From: CAZVBV01 sp964509975
GTDB lineage: Bacteria; Patescibacteriota; Gracilibacteria; UBA4473
Assembly: GCA_964509975.1 (NCBI GenBank)
Contig: CAZDZO010000007.1
Coordinates: 1-49,405, forward strand
DNA length: 49,405 bases
Reading direction: 5' to 3'
Positions 1 through 6,724 of the stretch are shown here, one piece after another. A program made the position numbers and the translations under genes. Each line of letters starts with the position of its first letter. Positions within the stretch are counted from its first letter, which is position 1. The notes under the pieces are model-generated. The model was not told the DNA's origin. It did not search any database and worked only from the letters and a program-made list of their open reading frames with translations.

Positions 1-39
1 TGGTAAAATGTTAGAAATACTTAAAAATAACTCGCTGTT

Positions 40-294
40 CTAGTCTTGACCCTTATTTTTAAAAACCTGTTCTTTCTTTGTATAGGTTTGAGAAATATTT
101 TCGAGATTTATTTTTTTTCCACAAGCAAAATAACTGCCGCCAGCACAACGATGCTGGCAACAGTTAATGACCACATTCCTTTCTTCCTTCGCCGTACGAG
201 CAATGGCAGTACAAACTAAATCGTTTGATAAATATTTTTTTGAACGAATTGTATTTGTAAATGATATCGAAACAGGAGAATGTAAATAAAACAT
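40..294 (-). CDS. small cysteine-containing protein downstream of a radical SAM gene
   Basis: Unrecognised 84-residue protein whose ATG lies 8 nt after the stop of the radical SAM/SPASM gene on the same strand, so the two are probably co-transcribed. It has five cysteines (residues 28, 45, 46, 50, 58), four of them packed in residues 45-58 (pattern CC-x3-C-x7-C, with a Gly-Gly pair), followed by a charged Lys/Glu-rich tail. There is no signal peptide or membrane segment. The position and the cysteine cluster fit a peptide substrate of the neighbouring enzyme, but a small metal-binding protein or a chance ORF is also possible. No family was recognised; the function is inference from context only. 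Confidence 0.45.
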   Translation of the reverse strand: MFYLHSPVSISFTNTIRSKKYLSNDLVCTAIARTAKEERNVVINCCQHRCAGGSYFACGKKINLENISQTYTKKEQVFKNKGQD

Positions 295-302
295 AGTAAA
301 TA

Positions 303-1463
303 TTAGAAATAGAATTTTGATTTTGCTTTAAGAGATTCTTTCGGTTTCAGAGAACAGGCCTCATCTGATTCCAATACACACCCTCTACATGACTCTGGAG
401 CCATTACTGAAATGTCTTCTCTTTTATCTTCTGGGATTTTGTCACACCCTGGATTACTCGCTCTTGGACATCCAAATCGCAATACAGCTTCTCCTCTACA
501 CCCACCTTTGCATTCATCATATACGTCACAATCCTTACAAGGACCTACAATAAAAGCATCCTGATTTTGATAAACTGATAAAGTTGGGCTTTTGAGAATT
601 TCTTGAAGAGATTCTTTCTTCAAATCTCCGTGTCGAATCGGCTGAGCACAGCAAGAATACACTCCTCCATGATCTCCATTCCCAAAATTTTTGATATGAA
701 CACCAGTCATTGGCATTGTACAAGCCTGTCCATATGCTGGTGGAGTAGTTATATGAGAAGCCTTCTCTGGATAATTTAACTCATCATATTCGCGAAATCT
801 CTCAAACAATTGTTTCACTTGTTCTGGAGAAACTCTTGTTGTTTTTCCTCCTTCGTCATCTCTTCGACTAATCTCTATAAAAGGATCTAAATTGTTTTCT
901 CGACAATACTTAAAAAAATCAAAAGCATGTGGGAAAAATTGGTCATTCAGAGCCATTTCTAAAATAACCGTGGTATTGGGAATCTTCTTAATGTTTTCGA
1001 TTGCCTTTGCAAGAAGTTCAGCATATCCATTTCTCCCCGAGAAAGTGTCAATAACCTGTTCTCCACCTGGAAAGTAGGCATGCGTGACTACAATCGAATC
1101 CATTCCTTCAAGTTTTTGAGCATTTTCTTCATCCGCAAGAAGTATTCCGTTCGTCACCAAAATTGGTTTTAATTTTTGCTCTCGCGTAAATTGAATAAGT
1201 TCAAAAATATGTGGATAAAGTCCCGGTTCTCCTCCCAAGAAAGCTACTTCCGAGAACCCAGATTCTTGGGCCTGTCGAATATAATCTTTCGCTTCTTCAA
1301 GTGGAATATCCCCTTTTTCTGAAAGGTTTTGATTTTTGAAACACCCATCACAATTCAATTGGCATTTGTTTCCTGGAACAAGTTCGAGTCCAAAACATTG
1401 GTATAGTGAATCTCCTTGTTCTCGAAAACCATTATCGTTTCCGTAAAAACTTGTATTTTCCAT
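303..1463 (-). CDS. radical SAM protein with C-terminal SPASM domain
   Basis: A radical S-adenosylmethionine enzyme of 386 residues. The N-terminal cluster motif CxxxCxxC is at Cys34, Cys38 and Cys41 (CQLNCDGC), followed by the SAM-binding stretch FLGGEPGLYP. The C-terminal third carries the SPASM signature C-x2-C-x5-C-x3-C (CKDCDVYDECKGGC) for auxiliary 4Fe-4S clusters, then further Cys residues including CRGC near the end. SPASM enzymes mature ribosomal peptides (PqqE, MftC, sactisynthases) or act as sulfatase activators or on other substrates. No sulfatase is near. A small Cys-rich ORF follows 8 nt downstream and a TrpR-like gene precedes it, with a terminator-like hairpin between. The fold assignment is firm; the substrate is unknown. 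Confidence 0.88.
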   Translation of the reverse strand: MENTSFYGNDNGFREQGDSLYQCFGLELVPGNKCQLNCDGCFKNQNLSEKGDIPLEEAKDYIRQAQESGFSEVAFLGGEPGLYPHIFELIQFTREQKLKPILVTNGILLADEENAQKLEGMDSIVVTHAYFPGGEQVIDTFSGRNGYAELLAKAIENIKKIPNTTVILEMALNDQFFPHAFDFFKYCRENNLDPFIEISRRDDEGGKTTRVSPEQVKQLFERFREYDELNYPEKASHITTPPAYGQACTMPMTGVHIKNFGNGDHGGVYSCCAQPIRHGDLKKESLQEILKSPTLSVYQNQDAFIVGPCKDCDVYDECKGGCRGEAVLRFGCPRASNPGCDKIPEDKREDISVMAPESCRGCVLESDEACSLKPKESLKAKSKFYF

Positions 1464-1466
1464 TGT

Positions 1467-1506
1467 AAAAAAAATAAAAAAATAAAAAAACGCATCTTTT
1501 GATGCG
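1467..1506 (-). terminator. intrinsic terminator or attenuator between the TrpR-like and radical SAM genes
   Basis: Read on the minus strand, the 6-bp stem CGCATC/GATGCG with an AAAA loop (1491-1506) is followed directly by long T-rich runs (1467-1490). It starts 27 nt after the stop of the TrpR-like gene and its T tract ends just 4 nt before the radical SAM ATG. No separate promoter fits between, so it may act as a partial terminator or attenuator for the downstream genes. Confidence 0.7.
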
Positions 1507-1532
1507 CCATATTTTAAAATATAAAGAAAAAG

Positions 1533-1847
1533 TTATGCGCACCAGAAAAGATGCCTCCACCAATCAAGATGTTGTGCTTTTTTAATCAGTAGCCCAAAGA
1601 AAGGTGGAACTTGTTTTAAAACTTTTGCTCCACGGGTTACTGTAGCGATAGCTGATCCTGTTTTTTTAAGTGTTTTTCTCTGTGACAAGCCATCATTCAA
1701 GCATTCTAAAATTCTAATACGTTCATATATTTTTTCTATTTCAATCGGTGTCATAAGAACTGGTAATATGTCTACAAGTCCCCCTTCCTCTTGAGAGAGA
1801 AGCAAGAATTTAGCAACGCCTTTTGCTTTTTGAGTAACATCATTCAT
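1533..1847 (-). CDS. TrpR-like transcriptional repressor (TrpR/YerC family)
   Basis: A small DNA-binding protein of 104 residues from the ATG at 1847 (a GTG is immediately upstream at 1850). The centre matches the TrpR/YerC helix-turn-helix family: LMTPIEIEKIYERIRILECL, then GLSQRKTLKKTGSAIATVTRG, the usual 'LSQREIAKKLGVSIATITRGS' type recognition unit. An 18-bp palindrome resembling the TrpR operator lies 11 nt upstream, suggesting autoregulation. Whether it responds to tryptophan is not visible; no trp biosynthetic gene is in the window. The C-terminus is longer and more hydrophobic (WWRHLFW) than in YerC. Confidence 0.85.
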   Translation of the reverse strand: MNDVTQKAKGVAKFLLLSQEEGGLVDILPVLMTPIEIEKIYERIRILECLNDGLSQRKTLKKTGSAIATVTRGAKVLKQVPPFFGLLIKKAQHLDWWRHLFWCA

Positions 1848-1857
1848 CACAAAAAGT

Positions 1858-1875
1858 GTACTACTTCGGTAGTAC
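1858..1875. promoter_or_regulatory. TrpR-operator-like palindrome
   Basis: Perfect 7-bp inverted repeat with a TTCG centre, GTACTACTTCGGTAGTAC. The outer six bases on each side (GTACTA...TAGTAC) and the 18-bp total length equal those of the classic E. coli trp operator core GTACTAGTTAACTAGTAC; only the central six bases differ. It lies directly upstream of the TrpR-like start codon. It could alternatively form a terminator hairpin for the prepilin peptidase gene, since on the minus strand it is followed by ACTTTTT. Confidence 0.55.
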
Positions 1876-1899
1876 GTGTCAAGTTTAAATTATAAAAAA

Positions 1900-2343
1900 C
1901 TAGATCAGAAACAACATATGAAGCCCATACCCAAGAAAAATAGCCACTCCGTACGGAATGGGAACTTTAAAAGGATGAGGGTGTTTTTTGAGTTTGAAGT
2001 ACAACGCTGTCAAAAGTGCTTGCACACCGCCCATAACAGCTACACAAAAAAGTATCAGTACAAAATTCGGAATTGAGCTTGCGATTGCCATTACCATGAG
2101 CATCTTGATATCACCTCCGCCAATAAGTTTTTTAAAAAAAGGAATCCAAAGAATTAAACTCGCGAAAACAAGTGTCAAAAAATAAACCGTTCGTTCATGA
2201 TCGGTAAACACAAATCCAAAAAATATTACCCCGAAGAGTGCTGACATAGTAAGCCAATTGGGAATCGTGCGGGTGCGAATATCCCATATTGCTCCCACGC
2301 CTGCGAAAAGAAGGATCGCCAGTTTCAGTCCATCAAATTCCAT
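1900..2343 (-). CDS. prepilin peptidase, A24A family (CpaA/TadV-like)
   Basis: A membrane aspartyl protease that cleaves type IV/Flp prepilins at the inner face of the membrane. At 147 residues it is the short single-domain TadV/CpaA form without the N-methyltransferase domain of PilD. The two catalytic aspartates are visible: DIRTRTIPNW near residue 21 and GGGDIKMLM near residue 75, the latter the GxGD motif. Hydrophobic segments alternate through the rest. It is divergent from the flp-tadE-tadG cluster, which encodes its likely substrates. Confidence 0.9.
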   Translation of the reverse strand: MEFDGLKLAILLFAGVGAIWDIRTRTIPNWLTMSALFGVIFFGFVFTDHERTVYFLTLVFASLILWIPFFKKLIGGGDIKMLMVMAIASSIPNFVLILFCVAVMGGVQALLTALYFKLKKHPHPFKVPIPYGVAIFLGYGLHMLFLI

Positions 2344-2473
2344 ACGCTCAGTATTAGGAAAAATAAAAATTTGGGAAGTTGGAACGGAGGAAATCTGCTT
2401 ATTTCTTCACATAAATTTAATAATTTAAAAAGACCACTTTCTTCTCTTTGTTAATGGAATCCCTTTTCTAGAA

Positions 2474-2523
2474 AGGAAATACCTTTATTTCCTAATAAAT
2501 ATTCACATTGGGGAGAATGTGAA
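2474..2523. other. two small hairpins in the divergent Tad intergenic region
   Basis: The 264 bases between the prepilin peptidase and flp contain no gene. Two inverted repeats stand out: AGGAAATA/TATTTCCT (2474-2493, 4-base loop) and TTCACATT/AATGTGAA (2502-2523, 6-base loop). They may be operators or leader structures of the flp operon; nothing more can be read from sequence. Confidence 0.35.
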
Positions 2524-2607
2524 ATTCTTCTTTTTCATTTCCCTGAAATATTGGCATTGATAAAAAACCTGTGCCATCTTCACCATACTTTTTAATCCCC
2601 TTTTCTC

Positions 2608-2769
2608 ATGAAAAAATCTTTCATCAGAATGTTTCTCGATAATTCTGGTCAAACCATGACAGAATATGCTCTTATTTTGGCGGTCATTGCTGTAGTTGTT
2701 GTTGGTACAGTTTCACTTCTCGGCGATGAAATTAAAGCTGTCTTTCAAGGTGTTGTCGATGCCATCTAA
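2608..2769 (+). CDS. flp: Flp-type pilin
   Basis: Major pilin of a Tad (tight adherence) type IVb pilus, 53 residues. It has a short basic leader and the prepilin cleavage site Gly-|-QTMTEYALILAVIAVVVVG, with the Glu at +5 and Tyr at +6 that define Flp pilins, running into one hydrophobic helix and a short C-terminal tail ending VVDAI. The start is the ATG preceded by a pyrimidine-rich leader (CCCCTTTTCTC), with no Shine-Dalgarno. It begins an overlapping operon with DUF192, TadE and TadG genes, and the matching prepilin peptidase lies divergently. Confidence 0.92.
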   Translation: MKKSFIRMFLDNSGQTMTEYALILAVIAVVVVGTVSLLGDEIKAVFQGVVDAI

Positions 2770-3085
2770 GAATCTTCACTATATTCCTTGCATTGTTGCC
2801 AAAAGCTGGTCCACAAGAGTTCTCGGACTTATGGGAAAGAATCCTCCTTTTCATCCACTCTTTATCCCGCGATGTTGGAGCATTCATACTTTTTTTCTAC
2901 GAGTCCCTTTGTCTCTCGTATGGCTTGATCCTTTTTTTCAAGTCGTGCGAATTGATCGCCATGTTTCTCCTTGGAAAATGAAAAAATGCAAACAAGCTGT
3001 CAGTGTTTTGGAATTTTCTGATGAGGATTTTCCAAGTGATATTTATCAAAAAGACGAAGTACTTCTCTTTCCGCTTAAACCATGA
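2759..3085 (+). CDS. DUF192 family protein in the Tad operon
   Basis: A 108-residue protein resembling DUF192 (COG1430). Seen: the GLMGK motif (typical R-x-x-GLM), an aromatic segment in the place of the family's fWMkNT motif, PLSLVWLD in place of the usual IPLDviFld, and then V-x-x-I. The ATG at 2759 is chosen because it overlaps the flp stop by 11 nt and begins just before the conserved region; an in-frame upstream ATG would run back through flp. The function of DUF192 is not known. It is placed between flp and tadE and its stop overlaps the tadE start (ATGA). Confidence 0.68.
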   Translation: MPSKNLHYIPCIVAKSWSTRVLGLMGKNPPFHPLFIPRCWSIHTFFLRVPLSLVWLDPFFQVVRIDRHVSPWKMKKCKQAVSVLEFSDEDFPSDIYQKDEVLLFPLKP

Positions 3086-3516
3086 ATACACTTTGGAATA
3101 ACAAAAAAGGACAGGCTCTTACCGAAGTGGCACTCATTTTCCCGCTTCTTTTTCTCATTCTCTTTGGTTTTCTGCAATTAGGATTAGCAATTGCCGAAAA
3201 ACAGAAACTTTTATATGTCACAAACTACGCCACGCAAGTCGGATCACTTACAAATAATGATCTAAAAATAAGTGGAGCGATTGAAGAATTCTATACAGGA
3301 AATGAAATTCTATTTGATATCGAAAGTCGCGACGGAGAAACTGGAAACATCATTTCTAATATAAATCGACGATACAAAGACATTCTCATTGTACAATTAC
3401 AAAAACCGTTTTTTCTTTCAATTCCTTTCTTTAGCGTGACTGCAGTCGACACTCAGGCCTCCTCTTCTGCAAAAGTACTGTGTTCAAACCCCCATCCTCC
3501 CTATATCTGTGAATGA
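3082..3516 (+). CDS. tadE: TadE-like minor pseudopilin
   Basis: A 144-residue TadE-type protein of the Tad pilus. The N-terminus has the TadE signature GQALTEVALIFPLLFLILFG, with a Glu five residues after the Gly that permits processing by the prepilin peptidase. It then has an extracytoplasmic domain with two Cys near the C-terminus (CSNPHPPYICE). It overlaps the DUF192 gene by 4 nt and TadG by 4 nt, so the cluster is translationally coupled. Confidence 0.85.
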   Translation: MNTLWNNKKGQALTEVALIFPLLFLILFGFLQLGLAIAEKQKLLYVTNYATQVGSLTNNDLKISGAIEEFYTGNEILFDIESRDGETGNIISNINRRYKDILIVQLQKPFFLSIPFFSVTAVDTQASSSAKVLCSNPHPPYICE

Positions 3517-4058
3517 AACACCACGAATCGGGCTCGGTTTTACCATTTACGGCTGTTTTCTTGATGGTACTTTTTATCATTGGAGGCATTATTCTCGATG
3601 GAGGAAATTTTTATATACGACACGGAGAACTTCACCACCTTTCTAAGCAAAGTACTCATGCAGGAATGTTGGCATTCATTGATATTTTGGAAATCAAAGC
3701 CATGGAGAACAAAGCGTTTCTTTGTAATAGCGAAGAGCCCCCTTCTATTTGTAAATCCACAAATCTTTTTGATTTTCTTTCTCAGGGAGAAATCGTTAAT
3801 TTGGTCAGTTCACCTACTGTACAAACACTCGTGATTAAAAACAGTTCTCAATTCGCTATTGATTACGATCCACTGCAAAAAATTACATATAAAGATGTGT
3901 TCATTGTTTTTCCTTATGAATATGAAGGCCCCTCTAAAATTCAAATAAAGGTGCATATAAAAGACACTCCGGATCAATTTTTTGAAGGAGTGTTATCTTT
4001 AATAGATGAAGTTTCTGTATCCGCTGTTGGTTACATATCCACACCTTTTTATTTTTGA
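3513..4058 (+). CDS. TadG-like pilus-associated protein
   Basis: A 181-residue protein with the TadG N-terminal (Tad_N) pattern: SGSVLPFTAVFLMVLFIIGGIILDGGNFYIRHGELHHLSKQ, that is, a membrane helix followed by D-x-G-x-x-Y-x-x-x-x-x-L. The remaining 130 residues are predicted extracytoplasmic. It is shorter than proteobacterial TadG, which often carries a von Willebrand factor A domain, so it is a minimal version. It is the last gene of the flp operon and its 3' end overlaps by 10 nt with the convergent secreted-protein gene. Confidence 0.75.
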   Translation: MKHHESGSVLPFTAVFLMVLFIIGGIILDGGNFYIRHGELHHLSKQSTHAGMLAFIDILEIKAMENKAFLCNSEEPPSICKSTNLFDFLSQGEIVNLVSSPTVQTLVIKNSSQFAIDYDPLQKITYKDVFIVFPYEYEGPSKIQIKVHIKDTPDQFFEGVLSLIDEVSVSAVGYISTPFYF

Positions 4059-4957
4059 TTTTTCTCTCGTGCGTTGAGAATTGACTGTGCGTCTGAATAT
4101 CGTCGCACTGATTCTCGTGACTTAATATTTCTTTTTGTTCGTCGTCGGTAAGCTTTATTGAGTGTGTTTTCTTTTTCTGCTGAGGAAATATTTTCAAATA
4201 TAGTTCGATCTTCTGTGCGCCCTCGCATAATTAGATTTGTTTTCCAAACAGGTGTTGCAGGAAGAAATACTTTTTCTTCTCCTTCTGGCATTTCAATTTC
4301 TTCAATTTCTTTTTTAACCTCCTCTTCTATTGCTTTTTTCTCAACAATCTCTGGTTCTGTGTATTCCTCAACTGTTTCAATGTTTTCAGGAAATACCACA
4401 GGAAGAACGTCTTCTGTTTCTTCTTCAATTATTTCTTCTTCAATGACCTCTACTGGTTCAATAACTTCTTCTATAATAAGAGGTGTTGTTTCCTCTGGTG
4501 CAGATGAATGAAGTTCTTCTGGTGTTTCAGCGACTTCTTTTATTTGAGGTACTGTTATAATTGGTATATTCATAAATGGAGCAGAAACACTCGTATAAGC
4601 ACTTCCCATTGAATCTGCCATTTGAGAGAATGTTTTCGCCATGGCTTTCGTTGCTTGAGCCATCGCTTCAAAAGTATTAATCATTGCTTCTGATTGTGCT
4701 GTTGCTGTTCGAGCCAAAGCTTCTGATTGTGCCGCAGCAGTATCGGCAATTGATGCTGCTTGCATTTTAGCCATTTCTGCCATCATCTGTGCTTGCATTC
4801 GTGCCTGTACCTGCACTTGTTCTTGTGTCAATTTCATTTGTTGTGCAGCCACTGTTGAAGAGGCTACATTTTGCATTCCTGTAGGATACGTCGCCCCCGC
4901 AAGGAGCAACGGTGCTCCGGAAAGGCTTAATATCAATGCTTTAAAAGTTGTTTTCAT
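4049..4957 (-). CDS. secreted Gln/Ala/Met coiled-coil and Glu-rich protein
   Basis: Unrecognised 302-residue protein. It has a signal peptide (residues 1-21, ending LLLAGA) and a Gln/Ala/Met-rich region at about 35-120 that looks like a long helix or coiled coil. A Pro-rich link is followed by a strongly acidic Val/Ile/Glu stretch (about 160-230) and a basic C-terminal tail (RRRTKRNIKSRESVRR). Residues 149-174 contain LHSSAP followed by EEVIEPVEVIEE, a motif also present in the divergent neighbour. A promoter (TGGACT-17-TATAAT) lies 24 nt upstream. Probably exported and possibly a surface or wall-spanning protein; function unknown. Confidence 0.75.
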   Translation of the reverse strand: MKTTFKALILSLSGAPLLLAGATYPTGMQNVASSTVAAQQMKLTQEQVQVQARMQAQMMAEMAKMQAASIADTAAAQSEALARTATAQSEAMINTFEAMAQATKAMAKTFSQMADSMGSAYTSVSAPFMNIPIITVPQIKEVAETPEELHSSAPEETTPLIIEEVIEPVEVIEEEIIEEETEDVLPVVFPENIETVEEYTEPEIVEKKAIEEEVKKEIEEIEMPEGEEKVFLPATPVWKTNLIMRGRTEDRTIFENISSAEKENTLNKAYRRRTKRNIKSRESVRRYSDAQSILNAREKNQK

Positions 4958-4981
4958 GACGAAATCTTAACTTATCTATTC

Positions 4982-5010
4982 ATTATACCATTTCTAAAAA
5001 AGAAAGTCCA
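4982..5010 (-). promoter_or_regulatory. sigma70-type promoter of the coiled-coil protein gene
   Basis: On the minus strand, -35 TGGACT (5005-5010), 17-bp spacer, perfect -10 TATAAT (4982-4987), about 24 nt before the ATG. Confidence 0.6.
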
Positions 5011-5099
5011 GTCTTTTCTTTTGAACTTTTCTATGGTCTCGATATGTTTTTTCCTTCCTTTCTTTGTTTTTAAGCATAAGAATAGGATTTTTAATACTC

Positions 5100-5128
5100 T
5101 TGCATTTTATTGGTATTCATGTTATAGT
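5100..5128 (+). promoter_or_regulatory. sigma70-type promoter of the 227-aa membrane-anchored protein
   Basis: -35 TTGCAT (5100-5105), 17-bp spacer, -10 TATAGT (5123-5128); the ATG at 5153 follows after an AT-rich leader ending TTTTTTCTC. Confidence 0.6.
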
Positions 5129-5152
5129 GTAATGAAAAATTAATTTTTTCTC

Positions 5153-5836
5153 ATGAAAAAAACTATCAGAACCGTTACCAGTACTCTTTCAAGGCACCAA
5201 AAGGAACTCCTTTTTTGGGGCACAAGCGCTCTTGTCTTTCTCGTAATTGCATACACAGCACTTTTTCTTTCGTCACAAATTCTTCCTAATTATGAAGAAG
5301 ACAATCTTCATTCTTCTGCTCCACGAATTGAAGCAGGTATTTTGGAAGAAGTCATCGAAACTATAGAAATCGTCGAGAAAGCTGAGGAATTTACACACAC
5401 TCCAGCAACATTTCCCAATAAGGCACATGAAGCGCTTGAAACCGTTCAACGATTTTTTACAGCCTATAACGCACAAAATTTTGAAACTGCCTGCCGACTT
5501 TTAGATCCTGCGAAATGTAATCCTGAGAGTCCCTATGCCGTCGCACGACTTTCTCAGGAATACAATAAAATGGTTGATGGATATGAAAACTGGAACTTTT
5601 GGCTCGCTGAAAACACAGACAATTTCCACAGTGATGTCGTATGTGTGAAATATTCTTATCAATACAAAGATGATATCAAAAATAAACAAGTACATGAACG
5701 ATTGAGTTTTTATGTACGAAGAGATGAGAACGGAAATGACCGAATCTACAATCGAGTTTGTGAAAAGAAATTCGCACAAGATGCTGGAGATATGCCCTGT
5801 CCGATTCTTTCTCGAAGAGATTTCTGCTTGGATTAG
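5153..5836 (+). CDS. membrane-anchored protein of unknown function
   Basis: Unrecognised 227-residue protein. It has a basic N-terminus, one membrane helix (about residues 19-42, FWGTSALVFLVIAYTALFL) and then a linker with LHSSAP and EEVIETIEIVE (52-75), shared with the divergently transcribed secreted protein. The C-terminal domain (about 88-225) has alternating aromatic and charged residues and several Cys. It begins ALETVQRFFTAYNAQNFETA, a pattern seen in NTF2-like/SnoaL folds (helix then 'A...D...'), but that is only a fold guess. A promoter precedes it and an intrinsic terminator follows. Confidence 0.75.
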   Translation: MKKTIRTVTSTLSRHQKELLFWGTSALVFLVIAYTALFLSSQILPNYEEDNLHSSAPRIEAGILEEVIETIEIVEKAEEFTHTPATFPNKAHEALETVQRFFTAYNAQNFETACRLLDPAKCNPESPYAVARLSQEYNKMVDGYENWNFWLAENTDNFHSDVVCVKYSYQYKDDIKNKQVHERLSFYVRRDENGNDRIYNRVCEKKFAQDAGDMPCPILSRRDFCLD

Positions 5837-5862
5837 AACCTCACAACAGAACAATGCAAAGA

Positions 5863-5889
5863 GTCGTCACTCAGTGGCGGCTTTTTTTT
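5863..5889 (+). terminator. intrinsic terminator
   Basis: Stem GTCGTCAC/GTGGCGGC (8 bp with two G-U pairs, TCA loop) followed by eight T. It ends the 227-aa protein gene and separates it from the ZIP gene. Confidence 0.85.
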
Positions 5890-5923
5890 GACGAATTCAA
5901 AAAATGACTACAATGTTCTCACA

Positions 5924-6673
5924 ATGACACTCACCTATATTTTGCTATTCACGTTTTTGGGAAGTATCGGATCAGTCCTGATCGCTTCGCTTTTCTTGCT
6001 GTGTAAACACAAAACACAAAAAAAGCTTATTCCCATTCTTGTGACCTTTGCAACAGGAGCACTTTTGGGAAGTGCTTTCTTGGGGCTGATTCCTGAGAGT
6101 TTGGAACACTTGTCGGCTAAAAATGTTTTTACAACTGTCCTAGGGGGAATTCTTTTCTTCTTTTTCCTAGAAAAGCTCATCCGTGTACACCACTGTCACA
6201 ATGTAGATTGTCATTCGCATGATAAAAGTCTCGGTAAAATGATCTTTGTGGGCGATGCGCTTCATAATTTTATCGATGGACTTATGATTGCCGGTGCCTT
6301 TCTCGTATCTATCCCTGCCGGAATCATGGTGGCATTGGCTGTGATTATTCATGAGATTCCTCAAGAACTCGGCGATTTCGGGATTTTTCTCCACAGTGGT
6401 TACTCCAAAAAGAAAGCCCTTGTGATGAATACGATTTCAAGTGCAACGGCCTTCGTAGGAGCAGGAGTGGGATATATCGCTTTTCAGCAAGTGCATGAAT
6501 TCGTACCTTACGTAATGGCATTGGCAGCAGCAAGCTTCATCTATATCGCATTAGTGGATCTCTCTCCAGAACTCCATAAACAAACAAAACTCTCCCATTC
6601 GTTTCAACAAATTTTCCTTTTAATTTTGGGAGTTGGCGTTATCGCACTTGTTTCACAATTCCACGGTCACTAG
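5924..6673 (+). CDS. ZIP family divalent metal transporter
   Basis: Membrane transporter for zinc or related divalent cations, 249 residues. Membrane segment IV has the ZIP motif DALHNFIDGLMI (His-Asn...Asp) and segment V has IIHEIPQELGDF (His-Glu...Glu), the residues that form the binuclear metal site. A His/Cys-rich cytoplasmic loop (HHCHNVDCHSHD) sits between segments III and IV, as in other ZIP proteins. The ATG at 5924 was chosen over an in-frame TTG at 5888, because that TTG falls in the terminator T-run. It stands alone between a terminator and murL. Confidence 0.93.
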   Translation: MTLTYILLFTFLGSIGSVLIASLFLLCKHKTQKKLIPILVTFATGALLGSAFLGLIPESLEHLSAKNVFTTVLGGILFFFFLEKLIRVHHCHNVDCHSHDKSLGKMIFVGDALHNFIDGLMIAGAFLVSIPAGIMVALAVIIHEIPQELGDFGIFLHSGYSKKKALVMNTISSATAFVGAGVGYIAFQQVHEFVPYVMALAAASFIYIALVDLSPELHKQTKLSHSFQQIFLLILGVGVIALVSQFHGH

Positions 6674-6724
6674 TTTTTTTGCGAAAATTTTGTATCATCG
6701 GGCTTCCATGAGATAATTTTTTTA

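Noticed and set aside
5888..5923. TTG start for the ZIP transporter
   Set aside because: It falls in the T-run of the upstream terminator; the ATG at 5924 begins the first membrane helix properly.
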